Source: SHLQ01 sp051011575
GTDB lineage: Bacteria; Actinomycetota; Acidimicrobiia; Acidimicrobiales; SHLQ01
Length of the DNA: 15,438 bases
Direction: 5' to 3'
Assembly: GCA_051011575.1 (NCBI GenBank)
Contig: JBPCTR010000296.1
Span: 1-15,438 of the forward strand
The notes under the pieces: model-generated
Told to the model about the DNA's origin: nothing
What the model saw: the letters and a program-made list of their open reading frames with translations, nothing else
Database searches by the model: none
Translations under genes and position numbers: made by a program
Part shown: piece after piece, positions 1-7,163 of the stretch
How the letters are laid out: each line of letters starts with the position of its first letter
How positions within the stretch are numbered: the stretch's first letter is position 1

Positions 1-38
1 GGCAGAAAACGAGCATGGTGGCGTTGGTTTTTAGGCAA

Positions 39-61
39 GGGTGGGGAGGGGTGGGATGGGG
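39..61 (+). other. G-run array, candidate G-quadruplex
   Basis: Five runs of three or four guanines (39-41, 43-46, 48-51, 53-55, 58-61) are separated by only one or two bases. Four such runs are enough for an intramolecular G-quadruplex, and loops this short favour a stable parallel fold. The array lies on the coding strand about 80 bases before the exporter ATPase start and directly abuts the hairpin at 61-90. The base pattern is seen directly; any role in transcription or translation of the exporter is inference. Confidence 0.6.
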
Positions 62-90
62 CCGGAGCTGAGGCATCCCTCATCTCCGGC
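61..90 (+). terminator. Strong hairpin before the ABC exporter
   Basis: Outer arms GCCGGAG (61-67) and CTCCGGC (84-90) pair perfectly. A single C-T mismatch follows, then inner arms TGAGG (69-73) and CCTCA (78-82), closing on the four-base loop CATC. That makes twelve pairs with one mismatch. No T-run follows on either strand, so it is not a textbook intrinsic terminator, although high-GC actinobacteria often have tail-less ones. It could end a gene lying left of the window or act as a 5' leader structure, since it ends 52 bases before the ATPase start. The structure is clear; the function is open. Confidence 0.5.
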
Positions 91-142
91 CCAGTCACCT
101 GCTCTCCGTCTCCCCCGTCTACGTCGAACTACGATCGAGCGG

Positions 143-1051
143 ATGACTGCGGCGATCGATGTGACGGACCTCCACATGTCCTACGGCAACCACCACGTCG
201 TGAAGGGAATCGACCTCGCAGTCGCCAGCGGCGAGATCGTCGCGTTCCTCGGACCGAACGGTGCGGGCAAGACGACGACGATCGAGATCCTGGAAGGCTT
301 TCGAACACGAACGTCGGGAAACGTGTCGGTTCTGGGCGAGGACCCTGCTCACGCGTCGAGCAGTTGGCGGGAACAGATCGGAATCGTCCTCCAGGAATCC
401 GAACCCGTCCCTGAACTCACCGCGTTCGAATCGGTACGGATGCAGGCGGGCTACTACCGGGCGCCTCGAGACCCGGCCGAGACACTCGACGTGGTGGGGC
501 TGTCCGACAGTGCTGACACCCGCACCCGAAGGCTCTCAGGCGGTCAGCGACGCCGACTCGACCTCGCCCTGGCACTGGTCGGCGACCCGAGCCTCGTGTT
601 CCTGGACGAGCCGACCACTGGATTCGATCCTTCGGCTCGCCGTGAATCCTGGGGGATGATCGAGGCCCTTCGAGAACTCGGCGTGACCGTGCTCCTCACC
701 ACCCACTACATGGATGAAGCCGAGCACCTCGCAGACAGGATCGTCGTGATCGGCGCCGGCGAGATCGTGGCGACAGGAACGGCGGAGGACCTCGCCGAAC
801 AAGTCGAAGCATCGACACGAATCTCGTGGAAGGCCGGTGCCGATGGCGCCTCCCCACCACCCGATCTCGATATCACCGTCGACCCCACCGGACGTTCGAT
901 CATCGACACCGACGACGTCGTCGGTGATCTGAACCTTCTTACAGGTTGGGCGATGCGCGCAGGCGTCGAGCTCCGAGAGCTGAACGTCACCCGGCCAACG
1001 CTGGAAGACGTCTACCTCGAGCTCACGTCCGACCCGGAGGCCGCGACATGA
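143..1051 (+). CDS. ABC-2 type exporter, ATP-binding protein (DrrA-like)
   Basis: This is the cytoplasmic ATPase of an ABC exporter (302 aa) that would power the permease encoded next to it. Visible motifs are Walker A GPNGAGKTT (residues 37-45), signature LSGGQ (about 131-135), Walker B LVFLDEP (about 152-158) and the switch histidine in TTHYMDEAEH (about 188). A roughly 90-residue C-terminal extension follows, as in DrrA/NatA-type drug or antibiotic exporters. I chose the ATG at 143 because family members begin just before the first strand (here DVTDLHMSYG). The frame is open further upstream to a GTG at 41, but that stretch is the G-run and hairpin region and does not look like protein. 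The stop overlaps the permease start (ATGA), so the two are translationally coupled. The substrate cannot be read from the sequence. Confidence 0.93.
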   Translation: MTAAIDVTDLHMSYGNHHVVKGIDLAVASGEIVAFLGPNGAGKTTTIEILEGFRTRTSGNVSVLGEDPAHASSSWREQIGIVLQESEPVPELTAFESVRMQAGYYRAPRDPAETLDVVGLSDSADTRTRRLSGGQRRRLDLALALVGDPSLVFLDEPTTGFDPSARRESWGMIEALRELGVTVLLTTHYMDEAEHLADRIVVIGAGEIVATGTAEDLAEQVEASTRISWKAGADGASPPPDLDITVDPTGRSIIDTDDVVGDLNLLTGWAMRAGVELRELNVTRPTLEDVYLELTSDPEAAT

Positions 1052-1812
1052 GTGCCATGTCACGGCTTCGTCACCAGGTCGAGTTCGATCTGCTGATCTT
1101 TCGCCGAAACCCGGCAGCGACCTTCTTCACGGCCGTACTTCCCCTCATCTTCCTCCTGATCTTCACCTCGATCTTCGGAAACGAGACCCTCTCCGACGGT
1201 GTTCGTGCCGCAACCTTCTATGTTCCCGGGATCCTCGCCCTCGCAATCGTGTCGGCGACGACCGTCAATCTCGCGATCACCATGACCACCCGTCGTGAGC
1301 GGGGCATGCTCAAGCGCGTACGGGGCACGCCGATTCCCTCGTGGGTCTTCATCGGCTCGCAGGCGATCGCCGGGTTCGTGATCTCGGCCGTGATGACCGT
1401 GCTGATCGTCGTGATCGGCCGTCTCGCGTTCGATGTAACGCTCAATACGAGTGGCATACCCAGCCTCTTGATCACCGTGATCGTGGGGGCAACGTCGTTC
1501 AGCGCGATCGGACTGGCACTCACATCAATCATTCCGTCGGAGGACGCCGCACCGGCCGTGACCAACGCGATATTCCTGCCGCTCTACTTCGTGAGCGACG
1601 TTTTCATCGTGAGCGAAGACGCACCCGATTTCATCCGCCGAATTGGCGACCTCTTTCCGGTCAAACACATGTCGGTGGCGATGCAGGACAGCTTCAACCC
1701 ATTCATCGAGGGCACGCCGTGGCCGTGGAAGAACTGGTTGGTCATCGCCGCGTGGGGGATCGTGTGCGGCGTGATCGCGCTCAGAACGTTCCGGTGGGTG
1801 CCCCGTCGTTAG
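1048..1812 (+). CDS. ABC-2 type exporter, permease protein (DrrB-like)
   Basis: This is the membrane subunit (254 aa) partnering the preceding ATPase. About six hydrophobic spans are visible, near residues 24-42, 56-76, 104-126, 138-160, 171-187 and 229-246. The cytoplasmic motif RERGMLKRVRGTP (83-95) between spans 2 and 3 is the hallmark coupling region of the ABC-2 family, as in DrrB and NodJ. The ATG at 1048 overlaps the ATPase stop by four bases. A second ATG three codons later (1057) is possible. Such pairs usually export lipophilic drugs, polyketides or cell-envelope components; nothing here identifies the cargo, and no regulator gene is adjacent inside the window. Confidence 0.92.
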   Translation: MSAMSRLRHQVEFDLLIFRRNPAATFFTAVLPLIFLLIFTSIFGNETLSDGVRAATFYVPGILALAIVSATTVNLAITMTTRRERGMLKRVRGTPIPSWVFIGSQAIAGFVISAVMTVLIVVIGRLAFDVTLNTSGIPSLLITVIVGATSFSAIGLALTSIIPSEDAAPAVTNAIFLPLYFVSDVFIVSEDAPDFIRRIGDLFPVKHMSVAMQDSFNPFIEGTPWPWKNWLVIAAWGIVCGVIALRTFRWVPRR

Positions 1813-1856
1813 GCGCTGCACGAGTGGAACCCAGCCGGGTGAGCTAGGTTCGCGCG

Positions 1857-2246
1857 ATGGAACACACCCCGGCAGAAAACGTGAACTGGGTGAAGGCGCC
1901 GTCCGAGAATTTCACCGGTTCGGTGGAATTCGGACCCCTCAGCCACATGACTGATGACGGTCTGAATGCGCTGGAGGTCCGCTTCCAACCCGGCGCTCGC
2001 ACCGATTGGCACTGGCACCCCGACGGTCAGGTCCTGTACGTGACGGCGGGGGAAGGCCTCGTCCAGAACTCGGCCGGCGAAACCGTCGAGATCAAGACCG
2101 GCGATGTCGTCGAGGCACCACCGGGAGAGCTCCATTGGCATGGCGCCACCCAACACTCGCACATGACCCACCTGTCACTCACGACCGGCGGCGCGACCGT
2201 TTGGGAGCCACGCAAGGTGACCGACGAGGAGTACGGCCAGCGCTGA
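1857..2246 (+). CDS. Cupin protein resembling Mn-dependent hydroxynitrile lyases
   Basis: A single-domain cupin of 129 aa, probably a cytoplasmic dimer or tetramer. Cupin motif 1 reads HWHPDGQVLYVTAGEG (from residue 52) and motif 2 contains PPGELHWHG (88-96). Likely metal ligands are H52, H54, Q58 and H93. From memory, the Granulicella cupin hydroxynitrile lyase has the same H-x-H-x3-Q plus His set, a similar N-terminus (FTGTV; here FTGSV at 19-23), the same PGAR-T--H segment, and a similar end (VTDEQY; here VTDEEY). These proteins bind Mn or Fe and can cleave cyanohydrins, but the natural role of most relatives is unknown and annotation usually stops at 'cupin'. The gene stands alone: 44 bases follow the exporter and the next gene is convergent, 12 bases away. 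Confidence 0.85.
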   Translation: MEHTPAENVNWVKAPSENFTGSVEFGPLSHMTDDGLNALEVRFQPGARTDWHWHPDGQVLYVTAGEGLVQNSAGETVEIKTGDVVEAPPGELHWHGATQHSHMTHLSLTTGGATVWEPRKVTDEEYGQR

Positions 2247-2258
2247 GTCGAGCCGCGC

Positions 2259-2723
2259 TCAGGCGGTGGCGGAGATGATCACCAAGAAGAGCAGCCCGAG
2301 CACGAGGAGCGCAACGGCGATGCCACCGATCACGACTGCCGCGGTCGCCTTGCCTTCGTTGGCCGGGTCACGGCGACCCTCCTGGATCGCGCGTTTCTCC
2401 TCCAGGCCCTTCCACATGCCGAACGCTCCGGCAGGGCCGCAGCACAACAACCCGAATATCGACAGGCCGAGCGCCATGTTGGCCCTGCTCTCCTGATACG
2501 GCATTCCCGCCGACACTCCGGCCGCGGCCATCGGCGGCACCCCGAGGCCGGGAGCGGGTGTCGACACCGGCGGCGTAGCGGGAGCGCCGGGCGCAGCGGG
2601 TGGCACTCCCCCAACAGGGCGCGGACCTTCCGTCCACTCGCTTCCATTCCAATACCGCTCGGTGCCGAGAGGGTCACCTTCGGCGTGATACCACCCGGGG
2701 GTTGCTGCACCTGGTCCAGTCAT
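2259..2723 (-). CDS. DUF2510 domain membrane protein
   Basis: A 154-aa protein typical of actinobacteria. Residues 9-32 form a DUF2510 module (PGWY at 9-12, RYWNGSEWT at 23-31), a short tryptophan-rich repeat of unknown function. A Pro/Ala-rich linker follows (about 33-80), then two hydrophobic segments (82-104 and 127-151). The region between them resembles the DUF4190 arrangement of small two-span proteins, with a basic stretch around 106-120. The N-terminus is expected on the cytoplasmic side. It is the last gene of the minus-strand run, 18 bases after yaaA, with no clear Shine-Dalgarno. It converges with the cupin gene, leaving only 12 bases for termination. Biochemical function is unknown. 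Confidence 0.85.
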   Translation of the reverse strand: MTGPGAATPGWYHAEGDPLGTERYWNGSEWTEGPRPVGGVPPAAPGAPATPPVSTPAPGLGVPPMAAAGVSAGMPYQESRANMALGLSIFGLLCCGPAGAFGMWKGLEEKRAIQEGRRDPANEGKATAAVVIGGIAVALLVLGLLFLVIISATA

Positions 2724-2741
2724 GGCGCCATTCTTGTCGGC

Positions 2742-3533
2742 TCAGGCGGGCGACCGGCGGATGAACGTAGGACGATCGGAGGTCGACCGTTCAGGATCAT
2801 GGGTGTACCCCATCCCGTCGAAGTCGAGAAGCGCTCGACGGCTCTTGATCCGGTTGCGGATGATCCACGCCGACATGACGCCCCGCGCACGCTTCGCGAA
2901 GAAGCTAACGATTCGGTAGTCGCCATCGGCCTTTGCGTCGAGGAACACCGGGCTGATGATCGGTGCATCGATCCGTTCGGGTAGCACAGCACCGAAGTAC
3001 TCCTTCGAGGCAAGATTGACCAGCACGTTCGAGCCAGGACTCGAGTCGATCGCGACGTTGAGCGTGTCGGTCACCTGTTCACCCCAAAACGAGTACAGAT
3101 CCGAGCCGCGCGCCGTTGGCAGTCGAGTCCCCATCTCGAGGCGGTACGGCTGCATCAGGTCGAGCGGACGCAGCACGCCGTAGAGCCCGCTCAGGATTCG
3201 GAGGGTCTTCTGGGCATGAGTGAAATCTCGCTCGTCGAAGGAGCGGGGGGCATCCATGCCCATGTACACGTCGCCGTGGAATGCGAGCAGAGCCGGCCGG
3301 GCGTTGGCCGGTGTGAACGGGCGCTCCCATTCCTGGAATCGAGTGAAGTTGAGCTCTGCTAGCGAACTCGACACGCCCATGAGCGATTCGATCTCGTCTG
3401 GAGATTTGGCCGCCATGACCGACACGAGCTCGGCGCTGCGGTCGAGCATTTCGGGCGTCGACCACTTGCGGGTCGCCAGAGGAGATTCGTAGTCGAGTGA
3501 CTTTGCAGGTGAAACAACGATCAGCACGTCCAC
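2742..3533 (-). CDS. yaaA: Peroxide stress protein YaaA (DUF328/UPF0246)
   Basis: A 263-aa member of the YaaA family, close to the usual 250-260 aa. The N-terminus VVSPAKSLDYESPL (6-19) is diagnostic, as are GDVYMGMDA (87-95), LSGLYGVLRPLDLMQPYRL (114-132), NLASKEYF (173-180) and SFFAKRARGVM (210-220). In E. coli, YaaA is induced by peroxide through OxyR and limits intracellular iron, reducing Fenton damage to DNA; later work on the fold points to DNA binding. The start is a GTG (codon at 3531-3533) placed exactly where the family begins; there is no strong Shine-Dalgarno. A hairpin (3540-3572) sits immediately before the start. Confidence 0.95.
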   Translation of the reverse strand: MDVLIVVSPAKSLDYESPLATRKWSTPEMLDRSAELVSVMAAKSPDEIESLMGVSSSLAELNFTRFQEWERPFTPANARPALLAFHGDVYMGMDAPRSFDERDFTHAQKTLRILSGLYGVLRPLDLMQPYRLEMGTRLPTARGSDLYSFWGEQVTDTLNVAIDSSPGSNVLVNLASKEYFGAVLPERIDAPIISPVFLDAKADGDYRIVSFFAKRARGVMSAWIIRNRIKSRRALLDFDGMGYTHDPERSTSDRPTFIRRSPA

Positions 3534-3539
3534 CAGTGT

Positions 3540-3572
3540 GCCCGACCAGCGCGCCGTTTTCAGCGCTCGGGC
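3540..3572 (-). terminator. Hairpin between small membrane protein gene and yaaA
   Basis: Arms GCCCGA (3540-3545) and TCGGGC (3567-3572) pair, followed after a three-base bulge by GCGC (3549-3552) with GCGC (3563-3566) and a ten-base loop. It lies in the 55-base gap on the minus strand, starting 16 bases after the stop of the 47-aa gene and ending 6 bases before the yaaA start. There is no T-run. It may be a weak terminator or attenuator, or a structure occluding yaaA translation. Confidence 0.3.
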
Positions 3573-3588
3573 ATGATCGAGCGGCTCC

Positions 3589-3732
3589 TCAACTACGGAG
3601 GATCAAAATCGAGACGACGAGGAGTACGGTTCCGGCGACCGCCACGAGGCCGGTGGTTGCGATGATCACGGCCAGGGCACGGCGTCCGAGGCGCGGTGGT
3701 GGATCGGGGGTGACGCGAGGACCGTCCGTCAT
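3589..3732 (-). CDS. Small single-span membrane protein (47 aa)
   Basis: A short open frame with an ATG at 3732 and a TGA at 3589-3591, encoding 47 residues. It has a proline-rich, acidic/basic N-terminus (MTDGPRVTPDPPPRLGRR), then an uninterrupted hydrophobic stretch at about 19-45 ending LRS. The pattern is an N-in or tail-anchored single-pass membrane peptide. An AAGGAG sequence lies 13 bases before the ATG, slightly far. The gene follows the ABC1 kinase gene by 20 bases and precedes yaaA by 55. Almost every third codon position is G or C, which supports real coding. I recognise no family. A partner or regulator role next to a membrane-linked kinase is only a guess. Confidence 0.6.
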   Translation of the reverse strand: MTDGPRVTPDPPPRLGRRALAVIIATTGLVAVAGTVLLVVSILILRS

Positions 3733-3752
3733 GGCGACGACGCTACTCCTTG

Positions 3753-5222
3753 TCAGAGCCCCTCATATCGAGGCCGCTTTCCACTCGCACGGCCCCAACG
3801 CTCGATCGTGCGACCCATCTCGGTGCTCGGACCGGCCTCGACGAACGGCCACAGTTCCTCGGCGACCTTCCGCCAATTCGCGGTCGCGTGCAGTTGGCCG
3901 AAGAGTGCGATGAGGCCGAGATTTATGCGTTGCAGCACCACGAACGAGGCAGGCACGTTGAGCACCTTCTTCAGCTCACCGTGTTCGCCACCCGTGTCGA
4001 AGATCGCCCTCACCCCGGCCGCCGAGTACTCATCGTCGAACGTGAACTCCCGATCTTCGAGCACGAAGTCGTAGAAGTGCTCGAAGTATTCGCCGATCAG
4101 GTCATCGGCGAACGGCGCGCCTGCCGGGAGCAGCCCTGCGGCTTCTATGTCGGCGCGGAACGCAGGCACATCACGCGTCACGACCATGTTCGCGATGAGC
4201 GACTCGAAGAGGGCGGTGTCGGCCGGATCGAAGTGTTTGACCAGACCAAAGTCGAGGAAGGTGATCCGGCCCCCCGTGTGAAAGATGTAGTTGCCCGGGT
4301 GGGGGTCGCCGTTGAAAGCAGCGAGCCGGTAGATCGCACCGAACGAGAACCGGAAAAGAGTCTCGGCCGCGAGATCCCGTTCCTCCTGCGTCCACTGGAG
4401 CACTTCACTGAAGGTCGAGCCGACGACCAGATCGGAAGTGAGCACTCGCGAGGTCGACAGTTCATCGACCACCGACGGCACGTGGATGAAGGGGTGACCC
4501 TCGAAATGGTCGGCGAAGTACTGCTGATTACGGGCCTCGAGTTCATAGTCGAGTTCTTCGCTGAGGCGGTCGCGCAATTCCTCGGTGATCGCTGACGTAT
4601 CGATTCCGGGAAACATCAATCGCAACCCGGAGAAGAGCGCGTCGTTGGTGCGCAGATCGGAGCCGATCGCCTCGGCGACACCTGGATATTGCACCTTGAC
4701 TGCAACCGCTCGCCCGTCGTGGGTCATCGCTCGATGGACCTGACCGATCGACGCCGACGCGATCGGTTCGGAATCCCACTCCGCGAACACCACCTCGGGC
4801 GCAGCACCCAACTCGGCCTCGATCACCTGGGCCGCGAGCTCGGGTGCCATGGGCGGCGCTTCGGTCTGGAGTTGCGCGAGCGTGAGCCGCACGTTCTCGG
4901 GCAGCCCCAGATCGAGGTAGCTCGCCATCTGACCGACCTTCATCATCGCGCCTTTGAGATTGCCGAGCGACGCGACGACGTCCTCGGTGGTCTTCATCTC
5001 GAATTCGTGCGAGAGCTGCTCGCGTCGTTCCGCCGATGCGAACGTCTTTCGCGCCTGCGTCACGGCCCAGCGACCTCCGGTGCGGGCACCCATGCCGGCC
5101 ACGGCAGCATTGCGGCCGATGCTCGAACGGGAGGCAACCGTCGCCGCTCGCCGGCCGCGACGTGCGACTGCCACCGCGGCCATCACGAGGGCGAGCAGGG
5201 AGAGACGACGAAGTCCCGTCAT
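3753..5222 (-). CDS. ABC1/UbiB (AarF) family atypical kinase
   Basis: A 489-aa protein-kinase-like enzyme of the ABC1/ADCK/UbiB family. An N-terminal hydrophobic, Arg-flanked segment (about 5-20) suggests membrane association. The family hallmarks are intact: KxGQ (KVGQ, 95-98), the Ala-rich nucleotide loop ASASIGQVHRA (155-165), ATP-binding Lys176 in VAVKVQ, catalytic loop GDPHPGN (305-311) and metal-binding LDFG (323-326). Family members act as ATPases supporting isoprenoid-quinone biosynthesis or lipid homeostasis; actinobacteria usually make menaquinone, so a UbiB role should not be assumed. The ATG at 5222 is preferred over an upstream frame extension to 5336, because a GAGGT lies 7-10 bases before it and the extension would overlap engB, which ends 13 bases upstream. 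Confidence 0.92.
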   Translation of the reverse strand: MTGLRRLSLLALVMAAVAVARRGRRAATVASRSSIGRNAAVAGMGARTGGRWAVTQARKTFASAERREQLSHEFEMKTTEDVVASLGNLKGAMMKVGQMASYLDLGLPENVRLTLAQLQTEAPPMAPELAAQVIEAELGAAPEVVFAEWDSEPIASASIGQVHRAMTHDGRAVAVKVQYPGVAEAIGSDLRTNDALFSGLRLMFPGIDTSAITEELRDRLSEELDYELEARNQQYFADHFEGHPFIHVPSVVDELSTSRVLTSDLVVGSTFSEVLQWTQEERDLAAETLFRFSFGAIYRLAAFNGDPHPGNYIFHTGGRITFLDFGLVKHFDPADTALFESLIANMVVTRDVPAFRADIEAAGLLPAGAPFADDLIGEYFEHFYDFVLEDREFTFDDEYSAAGVRAIFDTGGEHGELKKVLNVPASFVVLQRINLGLIALFGQLHATANWRKVAEELWPFVEAGPSTEMGRTIERWGRASGKRPRYEGL

Positions 5223-5235
5223 AGTGGAACCGACC

Positions 5236-5832
5236 TCATACCTCGTCGAGCAGCCGATGAATCTCGTTCCGAAGCTCTGGAATGCCGGTCCCCTTGGCGG
5301 CGCTGACCCATTGCACGTCCGACAGATCGACCCCACAATGCTTCGCGAGCTCGGCCTTGCGTGCGCCGAGCATCGACGGCTTCACCTTGTCGTGTTTCGT
5401 TGCGATGATCCGCACTGGCACTCCGATGTGTTCGAACCAGTCGAGAGACTGCAGATCGAGCGCCGTCGGACCCACCGCACCATCGACGAGCATGAGTACG
5501 AGGTCGAGCGTCTCCCGTTCCGTCAGGTAGTTTTCGATCATCCGGGCCCAGCGCTCCTGCTCGTGCTTCGGCGCCTTTGCGTAGCCGTAGCCGGGGAGAT
5601 CGACGAGCCACTTACCGGAGCCTTCCGGGTCGAGTTCGAAGACGTTCAAGAGTCGCGTCGCACCAGGTGTCTTCGACGTCTTGGCGAGCGATTTTCGGTT
5701 GGCGAGCGCATTCAGGAGCGAACTCTTGCCCACGTTCGAGCGACCAGCGACCGCGATCTCGACGATCGACTCGCCGAGTTGACCGTGTTTGGCCGCACTG
5801 GTCACGAAGCGAAGCTGGAGTGGTCCGGACAC
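5236..5832 (-). CDS. engB: Ribosome biogenesis GTPase EngB (YihA/YsxC)
   Basis: A 198-aa TRAFAC GTPase that in other bacteria helps late assembly of the 50S subunit. All G motifs are present: G1 GRSNVGKSS (30-38), G2 TPGAT (55-59), G3 DLPG (78-81) followed by GYGYAKAP, G4 TKHDK (145-149) and G5 SAAKG (177-181). The LPGYGYAK sequence is specific to EngB. Length matches the family. The start codon is a GTG (5830-5832), with no clear Shine-Dalgarno. It lies 33 bases after the lipoprotein gene and 13 bases before the ABC1 kinase gene in the same direction, so co-transcription is likely. Confidence 0.95.
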   Translation of the reverse strand: MSGPLQLRFVTSAAKHGQLGESIVEIAVAGRSNVGKSSLLNALANRKSLAKTSKTPGATRLLNVFELDPEGSGKWLVDLPGYGYAKAPKHEQERWARMIENYLTERETLDLVLMLVDGAVGPTALDLQSLDWFEHIGVPVRIIATKHDKVKPSMLGARKAELAKHCGVDLSDVQWVSAAKGTGIPELRNEIHRLLDEV

Positions 5833-5858
5833 CTGGTCGAGTGTACGAGCGTGACCGC

Positions 5859-5874
5859 GGAGGCCTCAGCCTCC
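5859..5874 (-). terminator. Hairpin spanning the lipoprotein stop codon
   Basis: On the minus strand GGAGGC and GCCTCC form six GC-rich pairs around a four-base loop TGAG that contains the TGA stop codon of the lipoprotein gene. It could slow or partly end transcription before engB, whose start is only 26 bases further on. There is no T-run. The short length makes chance formation possible. Confidence 0.3.
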
Positions 5875-6612
5875 TCCTATTCCCGTCAGGATCTCCAAGA
5901 ATGTGGTGCCACAGATTTCCGTGGTCATCGTGGTCGGGTCGAGATTCTCGAAATCGAAGTCGCCTCCGAGCTCCTCGTTGAGGCATTCGGCCAGCTCCGG
6001 CGAGATTCCCAGCGCTTCGAGGATGCCGTCGGCCGCCGCCGGGTCGAGGTCCTCGAAATCAGCCGGGTCGGGAAGTGGGATCGCGCCGTCGGTGGCCGGA
6101 CCCACGGCCCTCTCGATGCCACACACATCGAGCAGATATGCCGATATCCGGGCATCGGCCGCGTCGAGTCCGCTGGTGTCGATCGCCTCCAGGTCGGCCT
6201 CAATCGACGCGTCGAGCATGTTGTAGTTGACCGACTCGAGGATCGACCTCATCTCGCGCATCGTGTCGCGGGTCAGTTCGAAGTCGGGACGGATCTCATC
6301 GGGCGAAGCCGGGAGGACCTCGCTGTACAACGCTTCCACGTCATCGAAGAACTGGGCGCCATCGAGGATGCTCGAGTTGGCGAGCGGGTCGTTCTCTTCG
6401 AACTCGCGAGCGAGCGTGCAGAAGTCTCCGCCGCTGTCGCCGTCGAAATCGGGCGCTTCGGTCGTCGTGGTCTCGGCGGGCGCAGCGGTGGTCGTGGCGT
6501 CGTCGGCGACCGCAGCCGTGTCGGTACTCGACTCGACCTCGTCGTCTCCGCCACATGACGCACCGATAAGCGCCAGGACAACGAACACTGCTCGTATGTA
6601 TCGCATCGACAT
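5866..6612 (-). CDS. Predicted secreted lipoprotein, unknown function
   Basis: A 248-aa protein with a lipoprotein signal: basic MSMRYIR, a hydrophobic core (8-16), then GASC with lipidation at Cys20. An acidic, Thr/Ala/Glu-rich tether (about 21-62) follows, then a mostly helical acidic domain. The mature part has four further cysteines (65, 164, 210, 234), suggesting two disulfides. The segments around 164 (DVCG) and 234 (EICG), and LAECL at 208-211, resemble other actinobacterial 'ASCGGDD' lipoproteins that carry no named domain. Position -3 of the lipobox is Gly rather than Leu, slightly atypical. The ATG at 6612 is favoured over 6606 by GGAGG five bases upstream. It sits between tadA and engB; no functional link is evident. 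Confidence 0.8.
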   Translation of the reverse strand: MSMRYIRAVFVVLALIGASCGGDDEVESSTDTAAVADDATTTAAPAETTTTEAPDFDGDSGGDFCTLAREFEENDPLANSSILDGAQFFDDVEALYSEVLPASPDEIRPDFELTRDTMREMRSILESVNYNMLDASIEADLEAIDTSGLDAADARISAYLLDVCGIERAVGPATDGAIPLPDPADFEDLDPAAADGILEALGISPELAECLNEELGGDFDFENLDPTTMTTEICGTTFLEILTGIGGG

Positions 6613-6655
6613 GGGAACCTCCGCGTGGTCTCGCCCGGATGGACGCTAGACCAGA

Positions 6656-7108
6656 TCAGCGGCGACGTGCGTGGAAGAACTCGCTGAGCAGCGACGCGCA
6701 CTCGTGTTCCCGCACTTGCATCCGAACCTCGTAGTCGTGGGGAAAACGAGGATCTGCTCCCACGTTGTAAAGCGAGCCGAGCGCGCCTGCTTTGACGTCC
6801 ATCGCTCCGAAAACGACCCTTGCAATGCGCGATTGTTGTGCTGCGCCGGCGCACATCACGCAGGGTTCGAGCGTGGCAACGAGCGTGTGATCGTCGAGCC
6901 GCCACGTCCCGGCGATTTCGGCCGCATCTCGCAGCGCGAGGATCTCGGCGTGGGCGGTGGGATCGCCACTGAGCTCCCGTTCGTTGTGACGGGCGGCTAT
7001 GACCGTGCCCTCGGGATCGACCACCACCGCACCGACGGGGACATCGTCGTGGTTCGAGGCCAACTGGGCCTGCTCGATCGCTCGGACCATCCATTCATCG
7101 TCGGGCAT
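6656..7108 (-). CDS. tadA: tRNA-specific adenosine deaminase (TadA)
   Basis: A 150-aa zinc-dependent deaminase that converts A34 of tRNA-Arg(ACG) to inosine. The zinc and proton-shuttle motif HAE (53-55, within AHAEILALR) and PCVMCAG (82-88, with Cys83 and Cys86) are complete, and the intervening TWRLDDHTLVATLEPC matches the TadA subgroup. The C-terminal part (NVGADPRFPHDYEVR) also fits. I chose the ATG at 7108, since the frame's upstream extension to 7240 runs into the neighbouring gene and does not resemble the family. A weak AGGA lies close to the start. Guanine or cytosine deaminase is a less likely alternative. It follows the PNPOx-like gene by 55 bases. Confidence 0.92.
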   Translation of the reverse strand: MPDDEWMVRAIEQAQLASNHDDVPVGAVVVDPEGTVIAARHNERELSGDPTAHAEILALRDAAEIAGTWRLDDHTLVATLEPCVMCAGAAQQSRIARVVFGAMDVKAGALGSLYNVGADPRFPHDYEVRMQVREHECASLLSEFFHARRR

Positions 7109-7163
7109 TGTCCTATTCTCGCTCGCGACCGGGTGATCGCGGCGATTCGTGACGAGACCGTGC

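Noticed and set aside
3750..4595. A 281-codon plus-strand frame
   Set aside because: Antisense to the ABC1 kinase catalytic region; Glu/Arg-rich shadow composition.
5202..5217. Box-like GGGACTTCGTCGTCTC on the minus strand
   Set aside because: It shares ten bases with box D but lies inside the first codons of the ABC1 kinase gene and lacks the GCCCC right half; probably chance.
4954..6558. A 534-codon open frame on the plus strand
   Set aside because: It runs antisense through engB and parts of the ABC1 kinase and lipoprotein genes. Its translation is Arg/Glu/Val-rich with no domain, while the minus-strand frames carry clear family motifs. It is a GC-rich shadow.
6626..6653. Inverted repeat TGGTCT/AGACCA between tadA and the lipoprotein gene
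   Set aside because: Six pairs with a 16-base loop and no T-run; within chance for GC-rich DNA.
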